Below are positions 31,516 through 40,677 of a stretch of DNA of 64,000 bases, piece by piece. Position 1 is the stretch's first letter. Each line of letters begins with the position of its first letter. Below the pieces are notes generated by a model, which saw nothing but the letters and a program-made list of their open reading frames with translations, was not told the DNA's origin and made no database searches. The stretch is taken from assembly GCF_024362485.1 (NCBI RefSeq), contig NZ_CP101456.1, forward strand, positions 2,418,001 through 2,482,000, read 5' to 3'. Position numbers and translations under genes: made by a program. This DNA is from Natronobeatus ordinarius. GTDB lineage: Archaea; Halobacteriota; Halobacteria; Halobacteriales; Natrialbaceae.

Positions 31516-33171
31516 ATGCCTCACAACGAGGATCGAGAATCACCGACGAGCGACGGTGGCGACGGACGAACGGGACCGGCTGACGACGTCGGACCGACGG
31601 GTGCGGACTCGTTCGTCGTCGTTTCGAACCGACAGCCGTACCGGCACGAGTACGAGTCGTCGGCCGACGACTCGAGCGTGACCGGTGGCGGACCGGCGTC
31701 CGGCGACGCCAGCACGGCCGGCGGCTCGTCGATGATCACTCGAGCGACGGACGCACGGACGATCAGCGTGGACCGTCCGACGGGTGGTCTGACCGCGGGG
31801 CTCGACCCCGTGTTGCAACGGGCTGGCGGCACCTGGATCGCCTGGGGCGACGGCGCCGCCGACCGCGAGGTGACCGACGACGACGGCTGCGTCCGCGTGC
31901 CGCCCGAAACCGAGGACTACACGCTGAAGCGGGTGTGGCTCTCCGAGGAGGCGGTCGACGCCTACTACCGCGGGTTCAGCAACCGGGTTCTCTGGCCGCT
32001 GTGTCACGAGTTCCCCGGGGTCGTCGAGTCTCGACCGGGCGACCTCGAGTGTTACCGGTCCGTCAACAAGGAGTTCGCCGACGCCGTCGTCGAACGCGTC
32101 GACGAGGACGCGGTCGTCTGGCTCCAGGACTACCACTTCGGGCTCGCACCGGCGATGATTCGGGCGGCCGTCCCCGACACGGTGACGATCGCGCAGTTCT
32201 GGCACATCCCGTGGCCCTCAGCCGACGTCTTTCAGCACTGTCCCGCCAGGGACGAACTGCTCGAGGGCCTGCTCGGGAACGACCTGCTCGGCTTCCACGT
32301 CGATCGGTACTGTGAGGCGTTCCTCGAGTGCGTCGAGCGGTTCGTCCCCGGCGCGAACGTCGACTGGGGCCGCCGGGCCGTCCGGTACGGCGGGTCCGAA
32401 ACGCGGCTCGTGGCGGAGCCGATGGGCGTCGACGCGGCGGCGTACGATCGAACGTGCCGGTCAGTCGACGTGGACCGCTGGGAGTCGTTCCGGACGCAAC
32501 ACGACATACCAGCGGGGAACGCGATCGGCCTCGGCGTCGACCGGCTCGACTACACCAAGGGCATTCCGGAGCGACTTGCAGCCGTCGAGCGTCTCTTCGA
32601 GCGCAGCCCGGAGTGGCGCGGCGAGTTCACGTTCGTCCAGAAGTCGACGCCGAGCAGAACGGAGATCCCGGCGTACGAGGGACATGGCGAGTACGTCCGA
32701 AACGAGGTCGAGCGGATCAACGATCGCTTTGGAACCGACGACTGGCAGCCGATCGTCTACACCGAGGAGTACCTCGATCACGAGGCGCTCTGTGCGCTCT
32801 ACCGCCGCGCGGACGTGATGATCGTCAGCCCGCTGGTCGACGGGATGAACCTCGTCGCCCAGGAGTACGCCGCCTCCTGCGTGGACGGCGACGGCGCGCT
32901 CCTTCTGAGTCACACCGTCGGGAGCCACGACCTCCTCGGCGACTCGGCGTACACGATCGACCCGAGACGGCGGGAGGCGTTTTCGGAGACGCTCGAGACG
33001 GCACTGTCGGCCCCGTCGTACGAACGAGCGCAACGGCTGACCGACCTCCGTGAGCGGGTGTTCGAGAACGACCTCGAGTCGTGGATGGACGCCCAGTTCG
33101 ACGAGCTGAGCCGGCTTCACGGCTCGAGCGTGATCGCCGGGAGACCGGATGGTCGGCCACAACGGAGGTGA
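31516..33171 (+). CDS. otsA: Trehalose-6-phosphate synthase
   Basis: The GT20 enzyme makes trehalose-6-phosphate from a nucleotide-glucose and glucose-6-phosphate. Hallmarks are FVVVSNRQPYR, RPTGGLTAGLDPVL, WLQDYHFGLAPAMIR, FWHIPWPSADVF, GLGVDRLDYTKGIPERL and SPLVDGMNLVAQEYAA. At 551 residues it is longer than E. coli OtsA (about 470). The excess lies in an acidic 30-residue N-terminal tail and a Ser/Gly-rich insertion (about residues 48-75) in the N-terminal loop. It is followed 5 nt later by otsB. Trehalose is a known osmolyte in some haloarchaea. Confidence 0.93.
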   Translation: MPHNEDRESPTSDGGDGRTGPADDVGPTGADSFVVVSNRQPYRHEYESSADDSSVTGGGPASGDASTAGGSSMITRATDARTISVDRPTGGLTAGLDPVLQRAGGTWIAWGDGAADREVTDDDGCVRVPPETEDYTLKRVWLSEEAVDAYYRGFSNRVLWPLCHEFPGVVESRPGDLECYRSVNKEFADAVVERVDEDAVVWLQDYHFGLAPAMIRAAVPDTVTIAQFWHIPWPSADVFQHCPARDELLEGLLGNDLLGFHVDRYCEAFLECVERFVPGANVDWGRRAVRYGGSETRLVAEPMGVDAAAYDRTCRSVDVDRWESFRTQHDIPAGNAIGLGVDRLDYTKGIPERLAAVERLFERSPEWRGEFTFVQKSTPSRTEIPAYEGHGEYVRNEVERINDRFGTDDWQPIVYTEEYLDHEALCALYRRADVMIVSPLVDGMNLVAQEYAASCVDGDGALLLSHTVGSHDLLGDSAYTIDPRRREAFSETLETALSAPSYERAQRLTDLRERVFENDLESWMDAQFDELSRLHGSSVIAGRPDGRPQRR

Positions 33172-33176
33172 GCCGA

Positions 33177-34094
33177 ATGTCGAAGACGGAGCCGCGGTCG
33201 ATCGCCGAGCGGCTGCCAGCACTCCGGAACGACCTCCGCGAGGCATCCGAACTGCTCGTCTGCCTCGACTTCGACGGGACGCTCGCCCCGATCGTCGACG
33301 AGCCGGACGACGCGACGCCGACGCCGGCGAACGCGGCGGCGCTCGAGGCACTCGCTGCTGAGGAGTCGGTCTCGACGGCGATCGTTAGCGGGCGCGCGCT
33401 GACCGACGTCCGCCAGCGGGTCGACGGGCCGTCGACGTTCGCGGGCAACCACGGCCTCGAGCTCGAACGCGACGGCTCGGTCGGAGTCCATCCCGTCGCA
33501 CGCGAGCGCGCGACGCTCGTCGAGGAGGTCTGTTCGGCGCTCGAGGTCGCGCTCGAGTCGATCCCCGGAGCCGCCGTCGAGAACAAGCGCCTGACCGGGA
33601 CCGTTCACGTCAGATCGACCCCACCTGCGGCGAGACCGGTCGTCGAACGGCTCACGAAAGCCAGCGTCGAGCGGTTCGGAGACGACGCGCTCGACCTCTC
33701 GAGGGGGAAGCGGGTCCTCGAGCTCGGCCCGTCGGTACCGTGGGGAAAAGGCGACGCCATCGAACTCCTCCAGGAGCGCCGAAGCGACGGGGCGTACACG
33801 ATCTACGTCGGCGACGACGTCACCGACGAGTCGGCGTTTCGCGCCGTCGAGCCCGACGGACTCGGTGTCAGAGTGGGCGACGACCGCCCGACGGCGGCCT
33901 CCTGCCGGGTCGCGTCGCCGACGGCGGTCGCGACACTGCTGCGCTGGCTCGCGACCGTTGGCGTCGAGCTACTCGAGGGACGAACGCGACGACGCTCCGT
34001 TGCACCGGCGCTGCGTGCACCAGGCGGCTACGTTGGCACTCGGCTCGGTGCGTCCTCACTGTCGACTGGGTGGATGGGGTCAGACGAAGGGTAG
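33177..34094 (+). CDS. otsB: Trehalose-6-phosphate phosphatase
   Basis: This HAD-superfamily phosphatase converts trehalose-6-phosphate to trehalose. LVCLDFDGTLAPIVDEPDDA holds the nucleophile and acid/base aspartates. TAIVSGR is motif II, and YVGDDVTDESAFRAV is the metal-binding motif IV. The start is the ATG at 33177, 5 nt after otsA, not the longer frame from 33081. At 305 residues it carries a C-terminal tail of about 45 residues beyond the usual end (after LLRWLATVG). The tail is rich in Arg and Gly and may be read-through sequence of little importance. Confidence 0.92.
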   Translation: MSKTEPRSIAERLPALRNDLREASELLVCLDFDGTLAPIVDEPDDATPTPANAAALEALAAEESVSTAIVSGRALTDVRQRVDGPSTFAGNHGLELERDGSVGVHPVARERATLVEEVCSALEVALESIPGAAVENKRLTGTVHVRSTPPAARPVVERLTKASVERFGDDALDLSRGKRVLELGPSVPWGKGDAIELLQERRSDGAYTIYVGDDVTDESAFRAVEPDGLGVRVGDDRPTAASCRVASPTAVATLLRWLATVGVELLEGRTRRRSVAPALRAPGGYVGTRLGASSLSTGWMGSDEG

Positions 34095-34147
34095 GTGATT
34101 CGAGTACCGACCCGAGAGTGAAGGGGGTGGCGAAGGCGCATAGCAGG

Positions 34148-34163
34148 GCCACCGGATGGTGGC
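34148..34163. other. Perfect GCCACC-GGAT-GGTGGC hairpin downstream of otsB
   Basis: A 6-bp stem with a tetraloop lies 53 nt after the otsB stop. It is not followed by a T-run, so it is not a classic intrinsic terminator. The surrounding 34095-34328 region is purine-rich and contains no gene I can support. Confidence 0.4.
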
Positions 34164-34328
34164 AAAGGGGGTGGGTTGCAGGGGGATCGCCTCCGGCCAC
34201 ACCCGATCGAACGATATCTGCTGCAACCACTTAAAATCTCGGATCGCAATATCCAATAGCGATAACCGCATTTGGCCGAAAGTATTAGTTACCATCGGAA
34301 ATGTAGTATGTACCGAGAGTGAATTACA

Positions 34329-34685
34329 GTGAAACTCCGACAGCCAACTGACTTCCTGATCCTCGAGGAACTCGAGGACAAGGGCCGGAACGTCGCGACG
34401 AATCTCGCACACCACACGGGAAAGAGCCGAAAGAACATCAACACGCGACTCCCGGTGCTCGAAGATTACGGTCTCGTCCAGAAGATCGGGCCGGCAGAGC
34501 GGTCCGGACTGTACGAGATCACGTCGCTCGGAAAGGCCGCGCTCGTCTACCAGGACCAGTACGACGAGGTAGACGATTTCGAGGGCCTCATCGAGGGGCC
34601 GAGCCCGACGAGCGCCGACAACGCCGCCGAGGAGGCGTTCGCCCGGGGCGAAGAGGAGACGTCCGACGACGACGCAAAGCAGTAA
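34329..34685 (+). CDS. Winged-HTH regulator, phiH1-repressor-like
   Basis: The 118-residue protein consists of a winged helix (about residues 1-70; LILEELEDKGRNVATNLAHHTGKSRKNINTRLPVLEDYGLVQKIG, quoted in parts: LILEELEDKG, RNVATNLA, SRKNINTRL) and an acidic, probably disordered tail. The pattern matches the haloarchaeal family related to the repressor of phage phiH1, which has spread widely on chromosomes. Translation starts at a GTG. The target is unknown. It lies alone between otsB and the dehydratase. No phage genes are adjacent, so it is likely domesticated. Confidence 0.8.
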   Translation: MKLRQPTDFLILEELEDKGRNVATNLAHHTGKSRKNINTRLPVLEDYGLVQKIGPAERSGLYEITSLGKAALVYQDQYDEVDDFEGLIEGPSPTSADNAAEEAFARGEEETSDDDAKQ

Positions 34686-34825
34686 CCCAACGCGCTGTGG
34701 CTCCCGAGATGGCGAGTTCGTTCAGTCCCGGTCGAACGGCTCGCGTTTCGCCCCTCTGTGAGCGGCTGCTCTCGACGCCACTGTCAGTCGAGCGCTATTT
34801 GTGAGCCGGCGTCGACTGTCGCCGT

Positions 34826-35848
34826 ATGCCGACTCACTACGAACCGGTCGACTCGCCCGACTCGACGACGGTGTTTCCGTACCACGAGCTAACCCCGCCG
34901 ACGACGGCGGACGTCTACCGTGCACGCCGGATCGTTCGACAGCACCTCCCGCGGACGCCGCTGGTTCGCAGCGAAGCCCTGTCCGAAGCGTACGCCGCCG
35001 ACGTCTACCTGAAACGTGAGGACGTCCTTCCCACGGGAGCGTTCAAGGTCCGTGGCGGGATCACGCTCGTCTCACAGCTCGAGGAGGAGTTTCGCGACCG
35101 GGGGCTGATCGCCGCGAGCACCGGCAACCACGGTCAGTCGGTCGCCTACGCCGGCCGCGAGTTCGACGTTCCGGTCGTGATCGCCGTCCCCGAGGACGCG
35201 AATCCGGCCAAGGTCGAGGCGATAGAACGGTTCGGCGCGCGCGTCGAACACCACGGTGCGGACTTCGACGAGGCCCGGGAGTGGGCCGAGCGTCAGGCGA
35301 CGACGGAAGGCTATCGCTACGTTCACTCGGCCAACGAGCCGGCGCTCGTCGCCGGCGTCGGGACCGCCGGCCTCGAGGTCGTCGAGGACTGCCCCGACGT
35401 CGACTACGTCTGCTGCCCGGTCGGTGGCGGCAGCGGCGCGGCCGGCTACTGTCTCACCGTCGGCGAACTCACCGACGCCGAGGTGATCGGGGTCCAGTCG
35501 GCGGCCGCACCCGGCCTGTATCACGCCTGGCGCGACGGCCACCTCGAGCCCCACACGTCGATGGAGACGTTCGCGGAAGGGCTGGCCACGCGCGTCCCGT
35601 TCGCGGTGACGATGGCAGTCCTTCGCGAGCGACTCGATCGGTTCGTCCTCGCCGACGACGCCGACCTCGAGGCGGCGATGCGCCGGCTGCTGTTCGACGA
35701 GCACGTCGTCGTGGAAGGGGCCGGCGCGGCGAGCGTCGCCGCGCTCGAGCGCCTCGGCGAGGAGGTGGCTGGATCGACCGTCGTCGTCCAGCTCTCCGGG
35801 CGGAACCTCTCGAGGGCGAAGCTCGTCGATCTCGTGACCGAGGCGTAG
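34826..35848 (+). CDS. ilvA: Threonine/serine dehydratase
   Basis: This PLP fold-type II enzyme probably deaminates threonine to 2-oxobutanoate. The PLP lysine lies in LPTGAFKVRGG. STGNHGQSVAYAG binds the substrate carboxylate, and PVGGGSGAAGYCL binds the PLP phosphate. The 340-residue length corresponds to the catalytic domain only; the C-terminal ACT regulatory domain of biosynthetic IlvA is absent. It may therefore be catabolic or act on serine-like substrates. The gene symbol is tentative. A PLP aminotransferase gene follows after 103 nt. Confidence 0.83.
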   Translation: MPTHYEPVDSPDSTTVFPYHELTPPTTADVYRARRIVRQHLPRTPLVRSEALSEAYAADVYLKREDVLPTGAFKVRGGITLVSQLEEEFRDRGLIAASTGNHGQSVAYAGREFDVPVVIAVPEDANPAKVEAIERFGARVEHHGADFDEAREWAERQATTEGYRYVHSANEPALVAGVGTAGLEVVEDCPDVDYVCCPVGGGSGAAGYCLTVGELTDAEVIGVQSAAAPGLYHAWRDGHLEPHTSMETFAEGLATRVPFAVTMAVLRERLDRFVLADDADLEAAMRRLLFDEHVVVEGAGAASVAALERLGEEVAGSTVVVQLSGRNLSRAKLVDLVTEA

Positions 35849-35951
35849 CACTCGAGAGACGCCGATCCGGGGTGTGGGGACATCAGCGTCCGCAGAAGAG
35901 ACGACTGCCGATGCGTGAACGTTTTTGTTGGTCCCAGTACCACGTCCTCGC

Positions 35952-37151
35952 ATGGCTACACACGACGATAGCGACGCACCGCAGGTCGGCGAACTGACGC
36001 CGCCGAATCGGACGCTGATGGGGCCGGGTCCGAGCGACGTCAACCCGCGGGTGCTTCGGGCGATGAGCACGCCGCTGGTGGGCCACCTCGATCCGTCGTT
36101 CGTCGAGATCATGGACGAGGTACAGGAGCTCCTTCGGTACACGTTCCGGACGGACAACCAGTGGACCATCCCGGTCTCGGGAACGGGCTCGGCGGCGATG
36201 GAGGCGGCCATCGGCAACGTCGTCGAGCCGGGCGATACCATGCTCGTGCCGACGAACGGCTACTTCGGCGGCCGGATGGCGTCGATGGCCCGCCGCGCCG
36301 GCGGCGAAGTCGTCGAGGTCGACGCGCCGTGGGGCGAGCCGCTCGATCCGGCCGACGTCGAGGCCGCCCTCGCCGAACACGAGCCGGACGTCTTCGGCTT
36401 CGTCCACGCCGAGACCAGCACGGGCGTCTTACAGCCCGCGGTTCCGAAACTCACCGAGGCGGCCCACGACCACGACGCGCTCGTGATCGCCGACACCGTC
36501 ACCTCGCTGGGCGGCGTGGAACTGCGCGTCGACGAGTGGGGCATCGACGTCGCCTACTCCGGTCCCCAGAAGTGTCTCTCCTGTCCACCGGGCGCGAGCC
36601 CGCTCACCCTCTCTGATGAAGCGATGGAGAAGGTCCTCTCGAGGGAGGAAGAGCCACGCTCGTGGTACCTCGATCTCACCTTGCTCGAGGGCTACTGGGG
36701 CGACGAGCGATCCTATCACCACACGGCCCCGATTACGAACGTCTACGCGATCCGCGAAGCCCTGCGGCTCGTCGCGGAGGAAGGCATCGAAGCGCGCTGG
36801 GCGCGCCACGAGCGCCTCGCCGGCGCGCTGAAAGCCGGGATGGAGGGCATGGGACTCGAGATGAACGCTCCCGACGAGTACTGGCTGCCGAGCCTGAACG
36901 CCGTCCGCGTCCCCGCGGGCGTCGACGACGGTGAGGTCTGTGGCGAGTTGCTCGAGCGCTACGACCTCGAGGTCGCGGGCGGACTCGGCGACCTCGCGGG
37001 CGAGATCTTCCGGATCGGCTGTATGGGCCACTCGGCCCGCCCGGAAAACGTACTGTTCGTGGTGACGGCGCTCGGTGACGTGTTAGAATCGATGGATGCC
37101 GACGTCGACCCCGACGCGGGGGTTGCGGCGGCGCGTCGCGCGTTACGCTGA
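35952..37151 (+). CDS. Alanine-glyoxylate / serine-pyruvate-type aminotransferase
   Basis: The 399-residue class V aminotransferase has LMGPGPSDVNPRVLRAM at the N-terminus, the PLP aspartate region ALVIADTVTSLGG, and the PLP lysine in AYSGPQKCLSCPPGASPL. The C-terminal FRIGCMGHSARPENV is typical of the alanine-glyoxylate/serine-pyruvate family. It would interconvert alanine or serine with glyoxylate or hydroxypyruvate. The ATG at 35952 is chosen over the frame start at 35925. Its end overlaps the convergent small gene by 9 nt. Confidence 0.88.
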   Translation: MATHDDSDAPQVGELTPPNRTLMGPGPSDVNPRVLRAMSTPLVGHLDPSFVEIMDEVQELLRYTFRTDNQWTIPVSGTGSAAMEAAIGNVVEPGDTMLVPTNGYFGGRMASMARRAGGEVVEVDAPWGEPLDPADVEAALAEHEPDVFGFVHAETSTGVLQPAVPKLTEAAHDHDALVIADTVTSLGGVELRVDEWGIDVAYSGPQKCLSCPPGASPLTLSDEAMEKVLSREEEPRSWYLDLTLLEGYWGDERSYHHTAPITNVYAIREALRLVAEEGIEARWARHERLAGALKAGMEGMGLEMNAPDEYWLPSLNAVRVPAGVDDGEVCGELLERYDLEVAGGLGDLAGEIFRIGCMGHSARPENVLFVVTALGDVLESMDADVDPDAGVAAARRALR

Positions 37152-37448
37152 GACGGTCGGTCCCGGTGGTGCGCGCTCGACCTGATACTCCTCGCCGTCG
37201 ACGACGATGATGGCCCACTCGTAGTCCGGGTTTCGTGAGCGAAGGCGGCGCTCTAAGTCGTCGGCGTCGTCGGGCTGGGCGACGAAACACTGAAACTCTC
37301 CCGTTGACGACGGAAGCTCTCGCGCGTCGCTTACGGGGTTCACGTGGACGACTTTCCACGCACGCTCTGCCCGAAACTCCGGACCGGTTCCTTCGACGGT
37401 GTACCCGAGCTCTGCGAAAATCGACCTGGCCTGCTCGACGAGTCGCAT
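37143..37448 (-). CDS. Hypothetical protein, haloarchaeal type
   Basis: The product of about 101 residues (start MRLVEQARSIF; an upstream ATG at 37463 would add five residues) is a small soluble alpha/beta protein: an N-terminal helix, GYTVEGTGPEFRAERAWKVV, a Cys in FQCFVA, and DYEWAIIVVDGEEYQVERA. No family function was recognised. Codon use and acidic composition are normal for this genome. It converges with the aminotransferase gene and overlaps it by 9 nt. Confidence 0.65.
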   Translation of the reverse strand: MRLVEQARSIFAELGYTVEGTGPEFRAERAWKVVHVNPVSDARELPSSTGEFQCFVAQPDDADDLERRLRSRNPDYEWAIIVVDGEEYQVERAPPGPTVSA

Positions 37449-37587
37449 GTTAACAGGACCCATTCAATACGTTCCTACACCACCCACCGTAATAAGCGTT
37501 GTTCTGAATCGTACAGATCGCGGAGGCCGACGGTGCGCATTCGTCCCGACGGACGGTCGTGACACCGACGGCTGTCCGTGATCGTGA

Positions 37588-37971
37588 ACCATCGACGGAC
37601 GCTCATCCAGTCGCTTCCCCACACACGTCTCCATCTGGGATTTCGACGAGGACGCCCTCCGTTCGCCACCGCTCGACGACCGCCTCGAGTCCGTCCGTGG
37701 CCGTCGGCTACGTCGGTTCCCAGCCGACGGGATCGACGTCCGGGTCGAACGGCTCGGCAGGTCCGCCGGCCGTCCAGTGGGCGTCCGGTCCGCGCTGACC
37801 GAGCGCCAACGCGAGGTCCTCCAGGCTGCACTCGAGGTCAACTACTACGAAACGCCGCGGCGGGCGACGGCGGCGGACGTCGCCGACCACCTCGGATGTA
37901 CGGCCAGCACGGCGTCCGAACACCTGCGGGAGGCAGAAGCGAGGGTGATCCGGGAACTGTTCGACGGGTGA
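37588..37971 (+). pseudogene. N-terminally broken HTH_10 regulator remnant
   Basis: The 3' part encodes a good HTH_10 domain: ALTERQREVLQAALEVNYYETPR, then AADVADHLGCTASTASEHLREAEAR (quoted in parts). The frame continues upstream through protein-like sequence (SIWDFDEDALRS...GIDVRVERLG) that resembles the end of a sensor domain. It hits a TGA at 37585 and has no ATG or GTG before the GTG at 37777. That GTG lies immediately before the HTH domain. Either only a 64-residue HTH protein is made, or this is the tail of a decayed regulator. I favour decay. Confidence 0.55.
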
Positions 37972-37978
37972 GCTGCGA

Positions 37979-38182
37979 TCAGCGCAGACTCACGCCGTTG
38001 CGTGCGAGAAACTGGCTCGCGTTCTTGATCTCGACGGGGCTGCCGATGATCCGACAGTGTCCGTTTCGCTCGTCGAAGACGGTGACGGTGAATCGTTCGT
38101 CGAGCTGTGCCTCGAGGCCGCGTAACTCCTCACGGGGGAGAACGATTTGCGTGCTGTCACGCAGGCTCGAGGGATCTGGCAT
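37979..38182 (-). CDS. Small conserved-looking haloarchaeal protein
   Basis: The 67-residue product starts MPDPSSLRDSTQIVLPREEL. It continues with a compact alpha/beta pattern (LDERFTVTVFDERNGHCRIIG, SPVEIKNASQFLARNGV, quoted in parts). The longer frame to 38419 is rejected because its upstream part looks non-coding. Haloarchaeal genomes carry many such short orphan families, and I cannot assign a function. It is convergent with the HTH_10 remnant, ending 7 nt from it. Confidence 0.65.
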   Translation of the reverse strand: MPDPSSLRDSTQIVLPREELRGLEAQLDERFTVTVFDERNGHCRIIGSPVEIKNASQFLARNGVSLR

Positions 38183-38391
38183 TCGTCCGTTCGCATGATC
38201 GCTACTCCGCCGTTTATGTGTGTCGAAGTTCGGTTGGATTCGGTAACTACCGGTTTTGACGCCTCGTAAGGGACCGAAAAAAGAGATCCGAGCAGCAGGG
38301 CGTCGACTCGATTTTCGCTGCGGCTGGAGCCGAGGCCGATCGGGCGACGCATGGAAAGTGTTTTTCGGGACGAACGGCTGCGTACAGATAC

Positions 38392-39501
38392 ATGGGGCTC
38401 GAGGAGGAGATCGAAGCAATCGAAGAGGAGATCGCCAGCACGCCCTACAACAAGTCGACGGAGGCGCACATCGGTCGCCTGAAGTCGAAGCTCGCCGAGA
38501 AGAAAGAGAAACTCGAGAATCAGTCCTCGGCGGGCGGGGGAACTGGCTACTCCGTCGAGAAACACGGCGACGCGACGGTCGCGCTCGTCGGGTTCCCGAG
38601 CGTCGGCAAGTCGTCGTTGCTCAACTCGCTCACGAACGCCGAGAGCGAAACTGGCGAGTACGAGTTCACGACGCTCGACGTCCAGCCGGGGATGCTCAAA
38701 CACCGTGGGGCGAACATCCAGGTGCTCGACGTCCCCGGACTGATCAGCGGCGCAGCGACCGGAAAGGGCGACGGCAAGCAGGTGCTCTCGGTCGTTCGCA
38801 ACGCCGACCTCATTCTCTTCGTCCTCTCGGTGTTCGAGATCGACCAGTACGACCGCCTCCAGGAGGAGCTGTACGACATCAACATCCGGGTCGACCAGGA
38901 CCCGCCCCGGGTGACGGTTCGCCCGAAGATCAAAGACGGGATCAAGATCACCTCGAGCGCCGACCAGGACCTAGACGAGGATACGATCAAGGAGGTGCTT
39001 CGCGATCAGGGCTACGTCAACGCCGACCTCAACCTCGGCGAGTCGGTCACGATCGACCGACTCATCGACGGCCTGATGGAAAACCGCGAGTACATCCCCT
39101 CGATCACCTGCGTCAACAAGGTCGACCTGATCACGCCCGACTACAAGGAAACCGTCGACGAACAGCTCCGCGAACGCGGCCTCGACCCCGAGGCGGTGAC
39201 GTTCATCAGCGCCGAAGCCGAGAGAGGACTCGAGGCGCTCAAAGACCGGCTCTGGGAGAACCTCGGACTCATCCGGGTCTACATGGACAAGCCCGGCCGC
39301 GGAATCGACTGGGAGGAGCCGCTCGTGATCGAGGAAGGGTCGACGATCGAAGACGCCGTCGAGAAGCTGGGCGGCGAGTTCAAAGAGCGCTTCCGGTTCG
39401 CCCGCGTCTCCGGCCCGAGTGCGACCCACGACGAACAGCAGGTCGGCACCGAACACGTCCTCGAGGACGAGGACGTCCTGAAGCTGATCCTTCGCCGGTA
39501 G
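38392..39501 (+). CDS. drg: DRG-type GTPase (Obg superfamily)
   Basis: The 369-residue protein is a developmentally-regulated-GTP-binding-type factor conserved in archaea and eukaryotes and linked to ribosomes and translation. Residues 1-45 form a charged helical domain. The G-motifs are G1 GFPSVGKSS, G3 DVPGLISG and G4 NKVD. A TGS domain occupies the C-terminus (about 290-369; IRVYMDKPGRG, then EHVLEDEDVLKLI). The insertion between G3 and G4 that is typical of DRGs is present. It is single-gene and constitutive in appearance. Confidence 0.94.
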   Translation: MGLEEEIEAIEEEIASTPYNKSTEAHIGRLKSKLAEKKEKLENQSSAGGGTGYSVEKHGDATVALVGFPSVGKSSLLNSLTNAESETGEYEFTTLDVQPGMLKHRGANIQVLDVPGLISGAATGKGDGKQVLSVVRNADLILFVLSVFEIDQYDRLQEELYDINIRVDQDPPRVTVRPKIKDGIKITSSADQDLDEDTIKEVLRDQGYVNADLNLGESVTIDRLIDGLMENREYIPSITCVNKVDLITPDYKETVDEQLRERGLDPEAVTFISAEAERGLEALKDRLWENLGLIRVYMDKPGRGIDWEEPLVIEEGSTIEDAVEKLGGEFKERFRFARVSGPSATHDEQQVGTEHVLEDEDVLKLILRR

Positions 39502-39537
39502 CGCGTGTCGGCTCTTCCGCAGCGTCGCGGTCCCAAT

Positions 39538-40497
39538 TCAGCTGCGCTCGTCGACCTCACCGGCGAGCGGCGCGTCCCGGCCAGTCGGCTCCCGCGCCCG
39601 CTCGAGCACCGACACGGCCTCGGCACCGATCCGGCCGGACACTCTCGGCTCGCTTCCCGTCTCGACTGCGTGCAGGAAGTCGATCAGCGCCGCCTTTAGC
39701 GGCCCTTCCCCGCGGGTGTCGATAGATCTGGGCTCGGATCCACCGTCGCGGTCGTCGTGGAGCTCGAGCCCGACGTCGTCGAGGTAGTCCACGTACGCCG
39801 AGCGCTCGTCGCCGGCGACGAGCAGGTGTCGACACGTCCCTGCGGCGGGCGTTTCCCAGGAGACGTTGACGACGCCAACGGTCTCACCGTAGTCGACGAC
39901 GAGCGTCGTCGCTCGATCGGTCTCGTCCACGAGGACGGTGTCGGGGTCGGGCTCGAGGTCCGTCGGATCGAGCAGGTACGCGAAGATGTCGACGTCGTGG
40001 ATGCCGATCGAGTCCAGGACGCCGGCCGTCGTCTGGGGGGCACGAAACGAGAAATAGTTAGTCTGGAGGTACTCGATCGTACCCAGTTCGCCCCCCTCGA
40101 TGCGACGCCTGAGCTCGACCAGAGCGGGCAGGTATCGCAGCGAGTGGCCGGCGGCGAGCGTTCGATCGTGGTCGGCGGCGGTCTCGACGAGGTCCCGGGC
40201 GTCGGCGGGCGTCGCGGCGAGGGGCGCCTCGACGAGCAGGTCGACGCCCGACTCGAGGAGCCGCGTGCCGAGGTCGTGGTGGGTCCTCGTGGGCGTGGCT
40301 ACCGTCGCTGCGTCGATCGAACAGTCGGCGACGTCGGTTCGAAAGGGGAGGTCGTACGCTTCAGCCAGCCGGCGGGCCCGTCGTTCGTCGACGTCGCAGA
40401 CGACGAGTTCGTCGAGCAATCCTTCCTCGTGCAGGGACGCGGCGGTCCGGACGTGATTCGCTCCCCAGGAACCGGCACCGACGACGGCGTATCTCAT
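39538..40497 (-). CDS. Gfo/Idh/MocA-family sugar dehydrogenase
   Basis: The 319-residue NAD(P)-dependent oxidoreductase has an N-terminal Rossmann motif (YAVVGAGSWGANHVRTA). It also has the EAP segment (LLVEAPLAATPADARDL; most members read EKP/EKPLA, so the lysine is replaced by alanine) and a C-terminal substrate domain with DIGxHDxD-like DSIGIHDVDIFAYLL. Substrates are usually sugars, inositols or UDP-sugars. The EAP in place of EKP removes the commonly catalytic lysine, so activity may be altered. The ATG at 40497 is used rather than the frame start at 40590. Confidence 0.85.
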   Translation of the reverse strand: MRYAVVGAGSWGANHVRTAASLHEEGLLDELVVCDVDERRARRLAEAYDLPFRTDVADCSIDAATVATPTRTHHDLGTRLLESGVDLLVEAPLAATPADARDLVETAADHDRTLAAGHSLRYLPALVELRRRIEGGELGTIEYLQTNYFSFRAPQTTAGVLDSIGIHDVDIFAYLLDPTDLEPDPDTVLVDETDRATTLVVDYGETVGVVNVSWETPAAGTCRHLLVAGDERSAYVDYLDDVGLELHDDRDGGSEPRSIDTRGEGPLKAALIDFLHAVETGSEPRVSGRIGAEAVSVLERAREPTGRDAPLAGEVDERS

Positions 40498-40677
40498 CGG
40501 AGACACCTCCAGCGTTCGCGGGACGGCGCTCGAGTGCGCATGTACACCACCATATCTGAAAACGGACCGACCGATCGTATTGTTAATCACGACGTACCCG
40601 ATCGATTGACTGTCGTCTCGTGCAGAAGGACGTTCGAAACCGATCGACGAACTGAGCGTCCGTCACGGCTGACCGAG

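Noticed and set aside
34148-34163. Rho-independent terminator for otsAB
   Set aside because: The hairpin is perfect but lacks the following T-run used by archaeal and bacterial intrinsic termination.
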